DNA from: Antilocapra americana
Taxonomy: Eukaryota > Chordata > Mammalia > Artiodactyla > Antilocapridae
DNA length: 64,000 bases
Assembly: GCA_007570785.1 (NCBI GenBank)
Contig: ML664662.1
Location: 2,295,046-2,359,045 of the forward strand
Direction: 5' to 3'
Within the stretch, counting starts at the first letter, position 1, and the number at the start of each line of letters is the position of its first letter. Positions 43,513 to 54,689 of this stretch are shown piece after piece. The notes below the pieces were generated by a model. It worked only from the letters and a program-made list of their open reading frames with translations, was not told where the DNA came from and searched no databases. The position numbers and the translations under genes are program-made.

Positions 43513-46236
43513 GGATGCAACAGGTTTTTTCCTACTCATCTCGGAGGCTTGCATTTTCAGACTTTCTCTTTAAGTATTTAGAATATAGATGCATAGGAGA
43601 GGTATCCTTTCTATTTACAAGTTGGGTTTGCAGTGCCTCAGAGACCTTCGACTGCTCCCAAGGTGGTGCTTTGCTGCAGGAAAGAGGGACACTGTCTAGA
43701 CTCTGGCTTTGTGGGGCAAACAGCTCCAAAAATCTCACCAAGATTCCAGCTCAGGCTTTCTCTGCTTTCCAATACCCCATCCCCTGAACTCCAAGTTTTC
43801 AGAACACCCTCACAAGGCATGGCCCTGCTGTAGCCTGAAATCAACACTACATAAACTATCCTGTTCCCTACCCACAGGGGTTGATTACAGTTGGAACCAG
43901 AAAAATCTCATTATAGTATGGTCTCACCTCCTCTCTGACATCATGTTGAGGACTCTGTGGGTTTAGGGTTCAAGTGCATTCTAATGCACAGGATGCTGGG
44001 TGTCCAGAAAGACTTCCAGCCTTTTCTCTGACAGTATCCCTCACTCACCTCCCAGTCACCCTCCCTAACTCTTCTTTTAAGCCTCCCTACTTCTGTCTGT
44101 CTGAATCATCCCAGATCAGCTTATTTTCTGAGAGGACTCTCGTCTAAGATCCCTTCATTGTGTGTGTGTGGGGGGGGGGGCTATAGTAGTATATTAATTA
44201 TCTCCTTGTTGTCTCACCCCTTGGCAGACTTACATCCTGTAGTGGATGTGTCTGGCACCCAGTCACATGTTCTAGTGGTCATAGCTCTGATTCCAGCAGC
44301 GGCTGGGGTGGACAGTGTTCTGTGAGCTTAGGTTCACGGGCCTTACCATGAGTGAGCACCACGCCTTTGCTCTCGGCCCCAAGGCACTTAGGAGGCTCAG
44401 AACACTGCATGCCCAGTGGAGGGTGGGAGGCAGTGAAAGCTCCTGCCTCCCAGGCTCTAGTTGAACCTTTTTTGGAGGCATCTCGGATGCTTTCGAGGAG
44501 GTGCTGGCAGAACTGGCCCGTGATACAACACCTTTATATTGGCTTTCTCTCTATCCCTGGCTCACACTCCCCGCTCCCACATTCCCACTCTTTGGAATCA
44601 CTTCCAAAACAAACCACCTATTTTCACAGACCTGTTGTAGGCTCTGCTTCTCATAACCCAAGTAAGACACAGCCTCGTTTACCAAGCAAAGAGGGGATGA
44701 CCCTAGTGTTTGTCCAGCCCTCGTGGTTTCTATCCTCACAGGCCCCAGAGACAGCACCACAACAAGTAGCTATAGTTTGTGGATGGTGAAATAGTGAAGG
44801 AGGAAGGGGGCAGGGGCAGGAGTCTAAGTGAAGAAGCAGTGTGGGATGATGGGAAGGGTCTGGGCTATGTTCTGTCACTGCTGTTACTGACAGTATCACA
44901 TAACTGCATCCCACAGTGCTCGATTTCAAATCCTAGCTGGTCGTGTCAACTAGGCTACCCAGAATTTGTCCTCTCACCTAGAGCTCTGGGGGCCATGTTC
45001 TGACCTGGTAGAATACTTTAACCTGTCAGTGATTGACTGAATTTTCTGTTAATATGCCACAAAGCCAAGCGTCTTGGTCTTCTTGGTGGATGACACTACC
45101 AGAAGTGAGAGCTTTTTTTGTGACTTGCTTTTTCTTACAGTCACCTCTCTTTAAGAACACAGCACACCTGTTAAAATCATTGGTTTCCTTGGTCCCCCAA
45201 CCCAGCTCAGATCCCCAGACTTCTTTCCTCTTCTTGGGGGTATTCTACTGCACAGCAAATAAGTGGAAGTCCGGGTACCCTGATTGCTCCCTCTTGAGCC
45301 TGATGCTCTTTCTTGTTGCCCATGATTGAATTGATAACAGGAGTCTGACCCAAGCTCTTGTTGCAGGGCCCTCACTGCCTTCTTGCTGTGTTTACACAAG
45401 CTGCCCAGTCTGAAAATCCTCCATCATCTCTGAAACCAGCCGGAGGAACTTTGGCCCAGCCCAACATTCACAGACGATTTCTGCTATCTTTCATCTCCCA
45501 GGCCCAGAGGACAAACTCTTTTCCTTTGTGTTCTATTTTGACATTATTCTGTCTCTTTGTTCCCATTTTAGGGCAGTGTGAGGGGAGCTCTGTGCATTAG
45601 CCTTTGTGGGCTTTAATGAAGCAGGATTTGACAGCATTTCATATCAGGTATCATCTTTTGTCTGCATGGGGAGAAGGGCTAAGAAATGTTCCTTTAACTG
45701 GTGCCAGAAGAGAAGGCAGAGAAAGACAAGAACAAAAAATCTGATAGCTACTTTTTTCCACTAAAGTCCCAGCCCCTTTCTAAAACATGCTATTCGTCTA
45801 TATTTCAAATCAGTTGGGAATCCTTTCTTTCCACAACAGCATTTCCTTACTTCCTGGAAACATATATCACAGGATGGATAATAAATGTTTATGCTAGCTG
45901 TAAAGACGAAAGTAACATTTCATAAAATTTACCATAGACCCCAAGGTGAATTTAATGTAGGAGCCTGAGCCACGAATCCCAAAGCAAGTGAATTTGGGCT
46001 GAAAGCCCATCCTGCACTGACTTCATTATGCCGTCGTTGATGTTCAGGAAAAAAAAACTCGACAGCAAAACTTCCTGAGATCCATGTATGAACGAATTGA
46101 AGTCAGGCTCTCATGTTAACCATGCACTTGCCTACGTGTCTTTCCAAGGCCCCACATGAAGGAGGATGACTGCTCTGTGTCTCTGAAGGTCAGAACAAGT
46201 AGAAACAGCTGGAAATAGCCACATAAAATGAAGTCT
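43513..46236. other. Unique, repeat-poor stretch
   Basis: 2.7 kb with many overlapping open frames on both strands (up to 145 codons at 44352-44789) but no recognisable domain or paired splice pattern. A short TG plus G-run lies at 44161-44180. No supported gene. Confidence 0.45.
44161..44180 (+). repeat. Short (TG)5 followed by an 11-G run
   Basis: TGTGTGTGTG then G from 44170 to 44180. Prone to indel error in sequencing as well as in vivo slippage. Confidence 0.9.
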
Positions 46237-46445
46237 CTGTGTGCGTGCTAAGTTACTTTAGTCGCGTTCAGCTCTTTATGACCCCATGGACTGTAGCCCA
46301 CCAGGCTCCTCTGTACATGGGATTCTCCAGGCAAGAATACTGGAGTGGGTTTCCATTTCCTCCTCCAGGGAATCTAGGGATCAAACCCACATCTCTTGAG
46401 TCTACCTGCATTGGCAGGCAGGTTCTTTAGCACTAGGACCACCGA
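46237..46445 (-). mobile_element. Bov-tA SINE
   Basis: Antisense copy: GTGTGCGTGCTAAGTTACTTTAGTCGCGTTC, CAAGAATACTGGAGTGGGTTTCCATTTCC, GGGATCAAACCCACATCTC, GGACCACCGATGG (decayed head). Confidence 0.94.
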
Positions 46446-47540
46446 TGGACAATTTCAATGATACAGAAAGGACTGTTTCTTCCAGGGATGAAGATACTAT
46501 CATGAGTCAGCCTTGGGGTATTAACCACTGAAACTAGGGCTGTCATAGGCTATAGCATGCCTTCATAACAGACCATTAAAAATAGAACATTTTTTTCTGT
46601 TCAGGACAGTCAAGGCACACTCCATCTCAGAGTTGGGTCATGCATGATTTGCTTGCCTGTGGAAGCTCCCAGAAGGCCCTGTTTCTTTGCAAATTAATTT
46701 GCTTGGGATTGGATTCAGCGACTTTTCTAGAAATTGCAGGAGGAAACTATAATCAGGAAATACTTTTCCTACACTTACTCTGCTGGTGCTGTTTTATGAA
46801 TGGCCAGGACAAAAGAATCCCATGAATACTGATATGAGTATTCATAATTTCCAGGTGACGTGAGACTTCAAATAAATAGCTCCTGAAAAAATGTCTCTGG
46901 CCCAAAGGAACATGAGAGAACTCTGAGCATAGCCCTGCAGTGGGACAGCTGTCTTGTGCTGGAAGAGTAAAATCTGAAGAACTAGGGAAATTCATGCCCT
47001 GAGAGTCATTCCTCCCCCCTCTCCATTTCTGGACCCAGGAAACACACCTGATCCATTTTCACTACAAGAAATGGTGGAAACAAGAGCATAGATAAATAGC
47101 ACATATCTGGAGGGAATGAAACCATTGTTCATCCAGCGTGAATGTTTTCTAGGGAGACCAATACACTGAACATGTCCTCCCTACAGCTTCAAAAGCAGTG
47201 GACTAGGCTGAGTCCAGCACAACATTTAAGGAGGTACTTACTCTGAAGGATCAACTCTGCACTAGCACAACATTGAGAGTCGGTGCCTCCTTAAACTTTG
47301 CCCACTGCCCCCCACCCAGGCGACTAGTTGCTCTTTCTTCCTGTGAGCTGCTGGTGGTCAACCCAACCCAGAAGGGCTCCAAGTGACCCCAGGGAACAGA
47401 TCAGGGTCATTCCAGGACTATGGCAGCCACAACCCCTACAACTTATCAAAGGACAATTTTTCACTGACAGTCACAGTTGCCCATGAGGTATGAGAACTGA
47501 ATGCTGTGTGATGTCAGCCCCTCACTGGACCCAAGGGAAG
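46446..47540. other. Unique sequence, nothing recognised
   Basis: No named repeat or supported gene. Confidence 0.45.
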
Positions 47541-47738
47541 ACCCTTTCCCAATCAAGGAACAAGGGGATTTGTTTTAATCAACTATATCTGGTGATCTTT
47601 TGTTTATTCTTTGATGCTGTCAAATTCTAGAAGTGTGCTACCCTTTCCTAATCAAGGAACAAGGGGATTTGTTTTAATCAACTGTATATGGTGATCTTTT
47701 GTTTATTCTTTGATGCTGTCAAATTCTAGAAGTGTGCT
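47541..47738 (+). repeat. 99-bp tandem duplication (2 copies, 3 mismatches)
   Basis: Copies at 47541-47639 and 47640-47738 differ at three positions (CCCAATC/CCTAATC and two in AACTATATCTGG/AACTGTATATGG). The unit starts ACCCTTTCC and ends GAAGTGTGCT. No SINE adjoins it. Confidence 0.96.
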
Positions 47739-48241
47739 TTCTCCTCCCAGGGCGTTGGAATTGGGAGAGAAAGATGAACGGTGTCAACAGTCCATGTGGG
47801 CCCAGTGAAGCAAAAAGCCTACCTAGCTGTCTTGATTGGGGCGGCTGCTTGCTCTTAAGCGAGAAACCAGCAGGCCTGGCCCTGGCAATCCAATAACCAT
47901 CCAATTAAGAAGTGCCAATTGCTGGAGCTCCCTGTGATCCCTCTGCCAGTCCTCCCCCGCCTCTGAGACTCAGTGAGCCCTGCAGGGCTGCTCAGCCTAG
48001 GGCTGCTAGATCAAAATGTAGATTTCACAGTCAGATTTTATCCAGTAAAGTGAGGGAGAATGAAACCCAGCCAGTGGGTCTAAAACAGAAATTTGGGGAC
48101 TTGAGGGCTCAGGCACTGGTACTATTAATAATATCCATGGGGTGTGTTTATTGTTCACATCCAAGTTTGAGAACCACTGAGCTGAAGGACACCCCTCTCT
48201 CCAGGATCTCCCAGAGAACAGATCCTAGAGGCATGCTAGAG
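47739..48241. other. Unique sequence, nothing recognised
   Basis: A 141-codon plus frame (47912-48337) runs from here into the SINE below, which argues against it being a gene. Confidence 0.45.
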
Positions 48242-48463
48242 TACACACATGCTCAGTCAAGTGCAACTCTTTGTGACCCCATGGACTATAGCTCACAGGC
48301 GCCTCTGTCCAGGGGATTTCCCAGGCAAAAATACTAGAGTGGGTTGTCATTTCCTCCTCTAGGGGATCTTCCCAACCCAGGGACTGAACTTGTGTCTCTT
48401 ACATCACCTGCATTGGCAGGCAGAGTCTTTACCAATTTTGCCACTGCTTCCCTGGTGGCTCAA
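48242..48463 (-). mobile_element. Bov-tA SINE with its head inverted
   Basis: Antisense copy: CACACATGCTCAGTCAAGTGC, TTCCCAGGCAAAAATACTAGAGTGGG, GGGACTGAACTTGTGTCTC. Where TGAGCCACCAGGGAAGC should close it, 48446-48462 has the exact reverse complement, GCTTCCCTGGTGGCTCA. Confidence 0.92.
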
Positions 48464-48644
48464 TGAAAGGCATGCCGAGTACCAGTTGAAAATTCAGACT
48501 CCCAGAGCTCTCTATGGATGACTTGACTCCATAGGGCAGAAATGGAAATGTCCCCTGGCAGGTGGATATGGAGGTTATGATACTAAAAACAATTCCTCCT
48601 GCTCCCCCAGGAGCTGGGAACCATGACCCCAGGAAGAGGCTGTA

Positions 48645-48872
48645 TATGCAGAGGTTAGGTGTACAGGCTCTATATTTAAATCCCACTTCTCCCTCTTAGC
48701 AGCTGTGCTACTTTGGGTAAATTACTAAGCCTCTCTGTGCCTCTCTAACCCCATCTGTAAAAATCGGGATGATAAGGGCACCTAGCTTGTAGGGTTGTTG
48801 TGAAGATTCAATGAGATGATCCACGTCCAGGGCCTAGAACAGTGCCTGGCATTGAGTAAGAGCTGTCATCCT
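48645..48872 (+). mobile_element. MIR SINE, near full length
   Basis: AGGCTCTATATTTAAATCCCACTTC, TGTGCTACTTTGGGTAAATTACTAAGCCTCTCTGTGCCTC, TAGGGTTGTTGTGAAGATTCAATGAGATGATCC, AGAACAGTGCCTGGCATTGAGTAAGAGC. Confidence 0.95.
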
Positions 48873-49269
48873 GGGGAAACCACTAAGATCCTGCCAGGGT
48901 TGTTGCTGGGCCATTTATGCCAGGGAAAACCTGCTGACCCCACAGCAGATGAGAAGCCATGCAGTAGGAAGCAGCCCTGACCCCTGGGAAGAGCTCATTC
49001 ACACTGCATCCACAGCTCAGCCAGCTTCTGGGGACCAAGGTAGAGAGCAGGCTTTCTCAGCAGGCGCCAAACAGACTACTGCCTAGCAGTGGGATGCCCC
49101 TGTAGGGAGGAGAGCTGGGCACTGGCCTCCCCTCACCCCAGCTCTGACCTCCCTCCCCAGACCTGACATCTCAGTCCTTCCTGCTCCCTGAGCTGCTGCC
49201 ACCACTGACACCATCAGGCTGCCGAACTTCCCCCATTTGGCTGGGAGGACTGCCAGAAAGGATCTGCAC
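48873..49269. other. Unique sequence, nothing recognised
   Basis: No named repeat or supported gene. Confidence 0.45.
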
Positions 49270-50040
49270 AGCGCTGAGCTCCAATAATGCCAAACAATGG
49301 ATTAATTACACTCCTCGCCTGTTTAGCTGGCGCTCCTGGGGTCGCCTGCACGTGTGGTCACAGCAGACGACAACAGGTGTGTATCTTCTGCCCCCAGCCC
49401 CGCCCTGGGCTCCCTGCCCTGTGCCCCAGCCCCACTCTGCCTCCCAGGCTCCATTTAAGTCCTCAGAGCCCCGCCCCCACCCCAGAGTCGGCAAAGGCTT
49501 TTGTCTTCTCTCTTGCTTTGCTCCCTTTTAAGGGGTTCCTGCTGGGAGTGCTGCCTGTTTGCACAACCCCTTGGAGCTCTAGAGCGCTCTGGAGGGGGTG
49601 AGGGGAGACTTCTTTCCAGGAGGGCAACTGGCGTGGGGTGACTGCTGGGCTGGCGCTGCTCTGAGCCCACCTGGCCAGGCAGGAAAGAAGCGACAGCTGC
49701 TTTATGCTCCTCTGAGTGCCAGCTTTCCCGAAAGGAGGTCAGCCTCAGAGACCAAACTGCTAATTAGGTCGCATTCTGCTTCCTGCTGCCACTTTAATTT
49801 CCACCCCAGAAAACCTTCAGCTGTGAGTCCAAGACCATCAGCCCCTTTCACCCAAATGCAAATGTCTCCAAGGCCTTTCTGGCTGGCTGTCTGGCCTTCC
49901 GCTGGCAGGAGCAGCGGCCACAGAACTCTGCAAAGAACAGGAGCTTCCGAGAGAGAGCCACCTTCGACAAAAACTGGCTTAGAAAATTCAGATTCTATCG
50001 GACTTTGGGGTTGCTTTTAAGAAGACAGGCAGCCCAGTAA
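49270..50040. promoter_or_regulatory. Candidate conserved regulatory block
   Basis: Repeat-free, and carries adjacent SOX-like ACAATGG (49294-49300) and homeodomain-type ATTAATTA (49301-49308), a second TAATTA (49761-49766) and moderate CpG content. It does not look like an exon: the open frames here (71-140 codons) overlap one another without domains. The regulatory role is inferred from motif clustering and absence of repeats only. Confidence 0.35.
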
Positions 50041-50059
50041 AGATAGTAGAAGCTGGGTG

Positions 50060-50235
50060 TTATGAATGAGCACTGAGCCACCAGGCAGGGACCTTGGGCT
50101 TAGTTTTGATTTTGAGACTAACAAGCTGGGCAAGTTGCTTCTGCTTCCCTGGGCCTGTTGTTGCCTCATCTGTGAGATGATGACTGGGTTGAGTGACCTC
50201 TTCTACCTCCGAGGCTCTATGATTCAGATCAAATT
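50060..50235 (+). mobile_element. MIR SINE, diverged
   Basis: ACAAGCTGGGCAAGTTGCTTCTGCTTCCCTGGGCC, GTTGCCTCATCTGTGAGATGATGACTGGG match the MIR core. Confidence 0.75.
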
Positions 50236-50297
50236 TCTATCTTGTTTCAAATGAACAAAGAGCTGATTTTATCTGTGTGTCTTTGCAGCAAACTAGA

Positions 50298-50412
50298 TGC
50301 TTGTTGTCGTTAAGTTGCTGAGTCGTGTTTGACTCTTTTGCAACTCTTCTCAACCCAGGGACCGAACCTGGATCTCCACATCTCCTGCATTGCAGGTGGA
50401 TTCTTTACAACT
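50298..50412 (-). mobile_element. Bov-tA SINE, first part (split by BovB)
   Basis: Antisense copy: TTGTTGTCGTTAAGTTGCTGAGTCGTG, then a deletion, AACCCAGGGACCGAACCTGGATCTCC, GGATTCTTTAC. It ends in TCTTTACAACT (50402-50412) and resumes at 51189 as TCTTTACCACT, so BovB broke it. Confidence 0.93.
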
Positions 50413-51188
50413 CGGAGAAATATCAACAACTTCAGATATGCAGATGATACCACTCTAATGGCACAAAGCAAACAGGAACTAAAGAGCCCCTTGATGAGGC
50501 TGAAAAAGCTGGCTGAAAATTCAATATTAAAAAAACTCAGACCATGGCATCCAGTTCCATCACTTCATGGCAAATAGATGGGGAAAAGGTGGAAGCAGTG
50601 ATAGATTTTATTTTCTTGTGCTCCAAAATCACTGCAGAAGGAGACTGCAGCCATGAAATTAAAAGATGCCTGCTCCTTGGAAGAAAAGCTATGACACACC
50701 TAGACAGCATATCAAAAAGCAGAGATATCACTTTACCAACAAAGGTGCATATAGTCAAAGCTATGGTTTTTCCAGTAGTCATGTATGGATGTGAACGTTG
50801 GACCATAAAGAAGGTTGAGCACCAAAGAATCAATGCTTTCAAATAGTGGTGCTGGAGAAGACTCTTGAGAGTCTCCTGGACAGCAAGGAGATCAAACCAA
50901 TCAATTCTAAAGGATCTCAACTTTGAATATTCATTGGAAGGACTAATGCTAAAGCTGAATTACTTTGGCCACCTGCTGTGAAAAGTCACTCACTGGAAAA
51001 TACCATGATGTTGGGGAAGACTGAAGGCAAAAGGAGAAGGGGGCAACAGCGGTTAGATGGCATCACTGACTCAATGGACATGAGTTTGAGCAAACTGCGA
51101 GAGATAGTGAAGGACAGGGAAGCATGGCATGTTACAGTCCATGGGGTCACAAAGAATTGGACACAACTTAGCGACTAAACAACAACAA
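50413..51188 (+). mobile_element. BovB LINE 3' portion inserted in a Bov-tA
   Basis: Sense BovB from the YADD region (TATGCAGATGATACC, 50438-50452) to AATTGGACACAACTTAGCGACTAAACAACAAC. It covers the catalytic YADD and the C-terminal part of the RTE ORF2, but reading frames are broken (a 100-codon frame at 50544-50846 is the longest). Flanked by the 11-bp TSD TCTTTAC[A/C]ACT. Confidence 0.95.
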
Positions 51189-51217
51189 TCTTTACCACTA
51201 AGCTACTGGGGAAGCCC
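51189..51217 (-). mobile_element. Bov-tA SINE, second part
   Basis: TCTTTACCACTAAGCTACTGGGGAAGCCC completes the SINE begun at 50298 (tRNA head side). Confidence 0.92.
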
Positions 51218-51954
51218 AGCTATATGCATATTTTGCTTCTTTTCTCCTAAACACTGATTAGTTTGCCATGAGCAGGCATTTTTTTCTCAAGTGGGTGGCC
51301 TGAAGCAGAGAGATTTGTTTCCACCCAAGGTCTCTCTTAGGGTAAGGTGCAACTCTGGGTCCTCAGAAATTTTTAGCGAGGCAATTAGAGGAGAACTCCA
51401 CAGCAAGGAAGTCCCAGGAATCTGGGTTTCCCTTTTGTGCCCCTCCCCACATCCTCTGACCGACCTTGGTCCTGTTCATCTCAATCTAAAATCCACTTCA
51501 ACAACTCTTTTTCAAACTTTATCCAAAAAAAAAAAAGGTCCAGCATTCGAGTTTCTTTCTTGAGAGGACACACAGGTTTGTGAAACTCACAGAGGCAACA
51601 CCACCCAGATCAACTCTGAAGCACAGGCTCTGAAAGCTCTGGCCACAGTCCAGGGGCATCCATCCTGTCTCCTTTCAAATGGCTTCCTTCTTGCTGAGTG
51701 TTTCAGAGCGGCCCTTGCATCACACTTTGACCCCATAATATTGCATCATGACCTGTCATTACCTAACTAGTGGCGCCAACACCCTGAAAGGACCTTGCGG
51801 AATCTTCCCCCTGAATAACACCCAGAGAGGGCAGGACACACCTCCTGCAATGGGAACAGGACTCCAGCAGCTCCTGGCCCCTCTCTCTCAACAAAACCTT
51901 ATATACATGGGCTATTCTCTAGCCTCCAGGCCACCAGCTGAGACCTGAGAGAGG
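51218..51954. other. Unique sequence, nothing recognised
   Basis: A-run at about 51525-51536. No supported gene. Confidence 0.45.
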
Positions 51955-53275
51955 AATAAAATCTGGTCCCTGCCAAGCTCCCAAGGTCAGAGATGTAAAG
52001 ACATAGTTACAAACCAATGTGATCAATGTCCTAGTAGGAAGAAGGGGGTTCCGGGCATCGCAGGCAAGCGTTTGGAGACAGGTGTCATGTTCTCACTTCA
52101 CTCATGGGCTGAAGATTACTGAGCCAGATAAAACCATTTCTTATCACTCCACATTCAGTTACAATATTCTAGGTAATCAGAGCTGATGTATAGTTCAGCA
52201 GCGCATAAGGGTCACCTGCTCAGATGAAGGGGGCGTGCGGGTATACCTGCAGTTCTGCTGGGTCTTCTTTTCTCCCTGTAATGATGCCACAGAACACACA
52301 GACACACAGAGAAAATCCAACCTAGAAAAGGAACCAGCCACCAGCCCCACACTCAGAGGTCTCCATGTGAACCCACCAGGCTCTAAGACCACTCCCTAAC
52401 CTGGTTTAAAAGTCCGCTGGGAAACAGCATGTCTGTCTGGCTTATTCTGTGCCCCTATATGCCAGCCATCCTGCTGAGCACAGGGACAACTATGAATAAG
52501 ACAGACTCAACACACAGGGCTGGAGTGGGACAGAGACAGGAACAGGGTGCCCACTCCTGTCTCACTGCCCAGAAGAGATGTCACCTGAGCTGAGGGGTTA
52601 GCCAGCAGAGGGGAAGATCCAAGCATGACCACAAAACAAAGTTGTACATGGAGTGACTTCAGACCTGGAGATCAGAGAGGGCTTATGCAGAGCTGGGCTG
52701 AGAGGGTAAGAAGGGGAGTGGATAGAGGTCATGGAACTGGAAACATTTTGCAGGCGGCTTTGACAGACTTGGTGAGTCACTGGCTATGGGGAGGGAGGTG
52801 GAGGATGCAGGTGAGTACAGGGTGTGGTGTCAGGCTTGAGGGCTGTAGGACGGTAGAGCGATTAACTGCTATTCGGGACAAGGGCCAGGAGCAGGTCTCC
52901 AGGGCAGGAGATGAACACATTTTCAACACACTGCATTAGAGACAGCTGTGGGACTCCGGGTGGACAGAGGTTCTGAAACTCAGCAGAGAGGTGTGAACTG
53001 GAGGTGCCGTTTCAGATACATGAGGATATAGGCAGATAATGTTTGGAATCCCAGAAATGGACAAGACCACCACAGACAAGAACCGAGGGCCCAGGACAGA
53101 ATTCTGAGCATTTAGTGGGGGAGGAGCCAGCGAGCAGAGGAGAGGTCACAGAAGCCACGGGAAACATCATTTTCAAAGTGAAGGGTGCTCGTCAGTGCCA
53201 AATGATGCTGACGAGCCAGGTAGGCTGAGAAATAGAAAGGCACCATGATACAAGTGGTGCCCATGGCAGTTGGCA
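51955..53275 (+). repeat. Decayed ancient mammalian repeat, probably LINE (L2/CR1-like), family uncertain
   Basis: TGGTCCCTGCCAAGCTCCCAAGGTCAGAG, AGTCACTGGCTATGG, GAGGGCCCAGGACAGAATTCTGAGCATTTAGTGGGGGAGGAGCCAGCGAGCAG, GGTCACAGAAGCCACGGGAAACATC and GTCAGTGCCAAATGATGCTGACGAGCCAGGTAGG follow a repeat pattern common in mammals. There may be unique DNA between the fragments. I cannot assign the family. Confidence 0.5.
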
Positions 53276-53681
53276 GGGGATCTTTCAAGGCCACCAAGCT
53301 TGTGGCAGAGACCCTGGCCAGAGCACAGTGGGCAATCCAGCCTGCAGCCTACGTGTACCTGCAGCTTTAGATGGGGAGGCAGTTTTCCTTAACATTGACT
53401 CAACTCCGGTTGAAGAGACAATGCAGACCTCGGGCTGTCCCAGGTGTTGCCCCGCACCTTGGGGCTCGTGTGCATGCAAGCCTCCTATGATGACTCTAAG
53501 GAGCTGGAACTAATGGGTCAGCCAGTCAGAGGTTCCACAGCTGCCTGCCAGGGAAGCTAAGGGATCAGAACGTCTACCTCACCCCCAGGCTGGGGAGGCT
53601 GCTCCACCACTGCCAGGTGGAGCAATGGGAAGCGGGCTTCTTGCACCAGAAACATCGCCTAAAACTCCCACCTTTAGGACT
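53276..53681. other. Unique sequence, nothing recognised
   Basis: No supported gene. Confidence 0.45.
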
Positions 53682-53973
53682 TTCTTTTATTTTTTAAGTT
53701 AATTAATTATTTATGGCTGCACTGAGTCTTCATTGCTGCTCTCGGGCTTTCTCTAGTTGTGGTGAGCTTGGGTACTCTTCATGGCAGTGCACAGGCTTTC
53801 TCATTGCAGTGGCTTCTCTCGTAGCAGAGCACGGGCTCTAGAGCACCCAGGCTTCAGTAGTTGTAGCACATAGGCTTAGTTGCAGCACGTGGAATCTTCC
53901 CAGACCAGGGACCAAATCTGTGTCCCCTGCACTGGCAGGTGGATTCTTATCCACTGTACCATCGCGGAAGTCC
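53682..53973 (-). mobile_element. CHR-type SINE, near full length
   Basis: Antisense: GGCTGCACTGAGTCTTCATTGCTGC, GGGCTTTCTCTAGTTGTGGTGAGC, AGCAGAGCACGGGCTCTAGAGCACCCAGGCTTCAG, CCAGACCAGGGACCAAATCTGTGTCCCCTGC, CATCGCGGAAGTCC. The most complete CHR in the window. Confidence 0.95.
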
Positions 53974-54001
53974 TAGGCCCTTTTAAAAAAGCACCTTTTT
54001 G

Positions 54002-54030
54002 GTTTGTTTTGTTTGTTTGTTTGTTTGTTT
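54002..54030 (+). repeat. (GTTT)n microsatellite
   Basis: GTTTGTTTTGTTTGTTTG... with one extra T. Confidence 0.9.
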
Positions 54031-54139
54031 AGGGAGAGGAAAAGAGATCTTTATAAAAATAAAGCCTCAATCCTGCTAAGGTTTGATGACAGTCAACTTC
54101 CTAGAAGGAACATCTTTAAAATAGGTTATGGGGTTAGGA

Positions 54140-54347
54140 GGGTTTCCCAGGTGGCGCTAGTGATAAAGAACCTATGCAGGAGACAAAAGAGACAGGGTGC
54201 GATCCCTGGGTTGGGAAGATCCCCTGGAGAAGGAAATGGCAACCCACTCCAGTATTCTTCCCTGGAGAATTCCATGGACAGAGGAGGCTGGCAAGCTACA
54301 GCCCATAGGGTTGCAAAAGAGTCAGATACAACTTAGCAACTGAACAA
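54140..54347 (+). mobile_element. Bov-tA SINE
   Basis: Sense copy: GGGTTTCCCAGGTGGCGCTAG, GGTGCGATCC, GGCAACCCACTCCAGTATTCTTCC, AGTCAGATACAACTTAGCAACTGAAC. Its tail runs into the TA/CA microsatellite. Confidence 0.95.
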
Positions 54348-54348
54348 C

Positions 54349-54383
<35 letters not shown>

Positions 54384-54532
54384 TACACACGTATATATAT
54401 ACACATCTGTATACAGACCTATATACACCTATATGTGTATATATATATGTATATACACACACACATACACCTATGTATACCTATATGTATATACACATCT
54501 ATGTATATATAAATATATAAATGTAAAGGCAT
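54348..54532 (+). repeat. Compound (AT)n/(CA)n microsatellite seeded at a SINE tail
   Basis: About 185 bp of AT and CA/TATG dinucleotide mosaic after the Bov-tA tail. The segments include ATATATAT, ACACACAC and repeated CCTATATG-type units. Confidence 0.94.
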
Positions 54533-54689
54533 CCAGGAGTCCACAAAAATACTTTTTTACAAAATAGTGAAGGAGTGGAGGGAGAAGTGAAGGAAAGCTT
54601 TCTTTATAGATGAAGAGCTAATATATATAAGGTATGCTAGATTTAGGAAATCAATATTTTGTAACCAACAACAGAGTAAATGATTCAAG

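Noticed and set aside
44352..44789. 145-codon plus frame
   Set aside because: No domain, and opposite-strand frames cover the same bases. Not supported.
290..54347. tRNA genes at Bov-tA heads
   Set aside because: The GGTTCAATCC-like boxes are inherited from the SINE's tRNA ancestor. The cloverleaf is not preserved.
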